Below, one piece after another: positions 7,407 through 8,413 of a DNA stretch of 8,413 nucleotides; positions within the stretch are counted from its first letter, which is position 1; every line of letters starts with the position of its first letter. The notes below the pieces were generated by a model, which ran no database searches, had not been told where the DNA came from, and saw only the letters and a list, made by a program, of their open reading frames with translations. This stretch comes from Gammaproteobacteria bacterium (GTDB lineage: Bacteria > Pseudomonadota > Gammaproteobacteria > GRL18), in contig JALTKC010000014.1 in assembly GCA_027076245.1 (NCBI GenBank), forward strand, positions 1-8,413. Reading direction: 5' to 3'. Both the position numbers and the translations under genes were made by a program.

Positions 7407-7847
7407 ATGTTTATTAATAAAACCCCAGCAAAAAATGTTTTTGGTATTTTTGTTTTTTTATTGCTCTGTTTGACTGTGGTTAATCCTTTGTATGCAGAGG
7501 AAGAGGGTGGTGGTGAAGAAGCGGTGGATGACACCAGGTATTATGAACTGTCCCCGCCTTTTGTGGTTAATTTACAGACTAAAGAGCGCAGAATGCGTTT
7601 TTTACAGGTACGTATTCAGATCCTCGGTACACCCGATGCCATTGCAGAAGTACAGAAGCATAATGCCCCCTTACGGGATATTATTATTACCCGCCTCTCT
7701 GAACAAAGCCGTGAAACTGTAAACACACCAAAAAAGAAAAAAGCATTGCAGGAAAAAATTCAGGCCGATGTTGAGGATGTGTTAAAGGAACTGACAGGGA
7801 AGAAGCAGATTGAGGGGCTTTATTTTACGAATTTTGTGATTCAGTGA
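7407..7847 (+). CDS. FliL-like protein with N-terminal signal or anchor
   Basis: I place the start at the ATG at 7407, because GGATGG lies about eight bases before it; an ATG at 7395 adds four residues (MDFY) but has no spaced ribosome site. The 146-residue product opens with a hydrophobic N-terminus (VFGIFVFLLLCLTVV) ending LYAEEEGG. This could be a cleavable signal peptide or the single membrane anchor of FliL. The rest matches the FliL family (PF03748, COG1580): YYELSPPFVVNL, then RFLQVRIQIL, then LRDIIITRLSEQS, and a C-terminal KQIEGLYFTNFVIQ. FliL itself is a stator-associated protein at the flagellar basal body. No flagellar genes are nearby, so this may be one of the stand-alone FliL-like proteins whose job is not settled. 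An intact frame and matching family pattern make it a real gene. Confidence 0.85.
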   Translation: MFINKTPAKNVFGIFVFLLLCLTVVNPLYAEEEGGGEEAVDDTRYYELSPPFVVNLQTKERRMRFLQVRIQILGTPDAIAEVQKHNAPLRDIIITRLSEQSRETVNTPKKKKALQEKIQADVEDVLKELTGKKQIEGLYFTNFVIQ

Positions 7848-7853
7848 AAGAGC

Positions 7854-7888
7854 AGCGCTGAGCGTTGAGAGTTCAGCGCTGAGAAAGA
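7854..7888 (+). repeat. Heptad repeat after the FliL-like gene (AGCGYTG units)
   Basis: Units AGCGCTG, AGCGTTG, AGAGTTC, AGCGCTG and AGAAAGA follow seven bases after the FliL-like stop codon. The closing TGAGAAAGAG is identical to the one closing the tract at 7278-7287, so the two arrays are related. The two CAGCGCTG copies (7853-7860 and 7874-7881) are each self-complementary and could pair as an 8-bp stem with a 13-base loop. No T run follows, so this is not a standard terminator. Confidence 0.8.
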
Positions 7889-7896
7889 GTAAGATA

Positions 7897-7939
7897 TTAC
7901 TCACTTATACACTTTAACTGAGCATGTTTTTACTCACTT
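7897..7939 (+). repeat. Direct repeat pair TTACTCACTT, 33 bp apart
   Basis: Identical 10-base copies lie at 7897-7906 and 7930-7939. The offset of 33 bp is about three helical turns, so both would face the same side of the DNA. They sit roughly 100-140 bases upstream of the predicted start of the 82-residue gene, a usual distance for activator sites of sigma-54 promoters. Function is inferred only. Confidence 0.45.
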
Positions 7940-7972
7940 TTTATTCTTATAATATACGAACAAACACCAACG

Positions 7973-7996
7973 AACAATTCAAGCATTTGAATTGTT
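7973..7996 (+). promoter_or_regulatory. Perfect inverted repeat AACAATTCAA-GCAT-TTGAATTGTT
   Basis: Two 10-base arms match exactly around a 4-base centre. The arms are AT-rich (two G:C pairs each), and what follows is TTATATTTTATC rather than a clean T run. An operator or activator site is therefore at least as likely as a weak terminator for the FliL-like gene. It lies just upstream of the sigma-54-type promoter at 8013-8029. Confidence 0.6.
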
Positions 7997-8012
7997 TATA
8001 TTTTATCATTTA

Positions 8013-8029
8013 TGGCATAAGCCCTGCTT
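8013..8029 (+). promoter_or_regulatory. Sigma-54 (RpoN) type promoter of the 82-residue gene
   Basis: TGGCATAAGCCCTGCTT matches TGGCAC-N5-TTGC(A/T) with exact GG-N10-GC spacing; it differs by T for C in the -24 block and C for T in the -12 block. The start would fall near 8039, leaving a leader of about 39 bases that contains the strong Shine-Dalgarno at 8064-8070. Confidence 0.65.
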
Positions 8030-8063
8030 AACTAATAATAACGGAATTTATTAACAGAAATGT

Positions 8064-8070
8064 AAGGGAG
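8064..8070 (+). promoter_or_regulatory. Ribosome binding site of the 82-residue gene
   Basis: AAGGGAG lies seven bases before the ATG at 8078. It is among the best ribosome sites in the window and is the main evidence that this small frame is translated. Confidence 0.75.
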
Positions 8071-8077
8071 TACATCT

Positions 8078-8326
8078 ATGCCATGTTATGACTTTAGTAA
8101 TTTTGGCCTTTATTTTAAAGAAAATATGGATGCCATTGGCCTGCCTTCTTCTACTGATTTATTTGGCTCTACAACTTTGGCTTATGCCAATATCAGAGAA
8201 CTTGCAGAAGCTGTTTCTTTATACGGTCGTCATATCACCTTGACAGAAGTATGGTGGGCAACTGGCAAACTGGAAAAGCTCCGAACTGCCGGACCGATTA
8301 TCCTAAATAAAGCAGTTGAATCGTAG
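8078..8326 (+). CDS. Small protein of unknown function (82 residues)
   Basis: I do not recognise the family. The product begins MPCYDFSNFGLYFKENMD and ends in a TAG stop. It has no signal peptide or membrane segment, one cysteine (Cys3), an aromatic N-terminal part, a likely helix around 35-50 (ANIRELAEAVSLYG), a Trp-Trp pair at 59-60 and a basic stretch KLEKLR (64-69). A strong Shine-Dalgarno, a well-placed sigma-54-type promoter and normal-looking codon use all support a real gene. It stands alone, with 230 bp before it and no second gene before the window end. Regulation by RpoN and an unknown activator is inferred from the promoter. A role in nitrogen, matrix or stress physiology would be guesswork. 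Confidence 0.75.
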   Translation: MPCYDFSNFGLYFKENMDAIGLPSSTDLFGSTTLAYANIRELAEAVSLYGRHITLTEVWWATGKLEKLRTAGPIILNKAVES

Positions 8327-8413
8327 CGAGAATGATCAGAGTGCTGGAGATACAAGGATTTACAGGTTATTTTGGCTTTATTCGTAGTCACCCTGAGTTA
8401 TAGTCAAATCTGG
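8327..8413. other. Window end with no recognised feature
   Basis: The 87 bases after the small gene hold a 23-codon frame from 8332 without a ribosome site, which I do not accept, and no clear terminator hairpin. Confidence 0.5.

Noticed and set aside
8332..8403. A 23-codon frame after the small gene
   Set aside because: It has no ribosome site and no recognisable sequence, and is too short to support.

Overview
The window looks like chromosomal DNA of a gammaproteobacterium. The order priA - (insert) - argS - FtsN-like SPOR gene, all on the minus strand, is the order I recall from Pseudomonas-type genomes (priA, argS, SPOR gene, then hslVU). A PEP-CTERM surface protein, sigma-54-type promoters, an orphan FliL-like protein and heptanucleotide repeats point to an environmental, exopolysaccharide-producing lineage. 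A methanotroph-like Methylococcales member is my guess; nothing in the window proves it.

Layout. Bases 1-6318 are read on the minus strand: a TauE/SafE permease cut by the window edge (1-552), a SPOR-domain FtsN-like protein (602-1237), argS (1241-2998, TTG start), a choice-of-anchor-L PEP-CTERM protein (3135-3911) and priA (4057-6318). From 6354 on, everything is on the plus strand: a fructosamine-3-kinase family protein (6354-7238), a secreted or anchored FliL-like protein (about 7407-7847) and an unrecognised 82-residue protein (8078-8326). priA and the kinase diverge from only 35 bp.

How the parts fit. argS and the SPOR gene are an overlapping, probably translationally coupled pair, with the SPOR ribosome site inside the end of argS. 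The PEP-CTERM gene is an independent unit between two housekeeping genes. It is visibly AT-rich, has its own GG-N10-GC (sigma-54) promoter and ends in a perfect 12-bp terminator hairpin. The 82-residue gene also has a strong GG-N10-GC promoter, with a perfect 10-bp inverted repeat and a 10-bp direct-repeat pair upstream.

Three intergenic stretches, each starting at or near a stop codon, carry heptanucleotide repeats with AG every seven bases on the plus strand. The clearest is a pure TGAGCGT tract whose first triplet is the kinase stop codon. No stretch over 300 bases lacks a gene. No tRNA, rRNA, CRISPR array, insertion sequence or integrase was seen.
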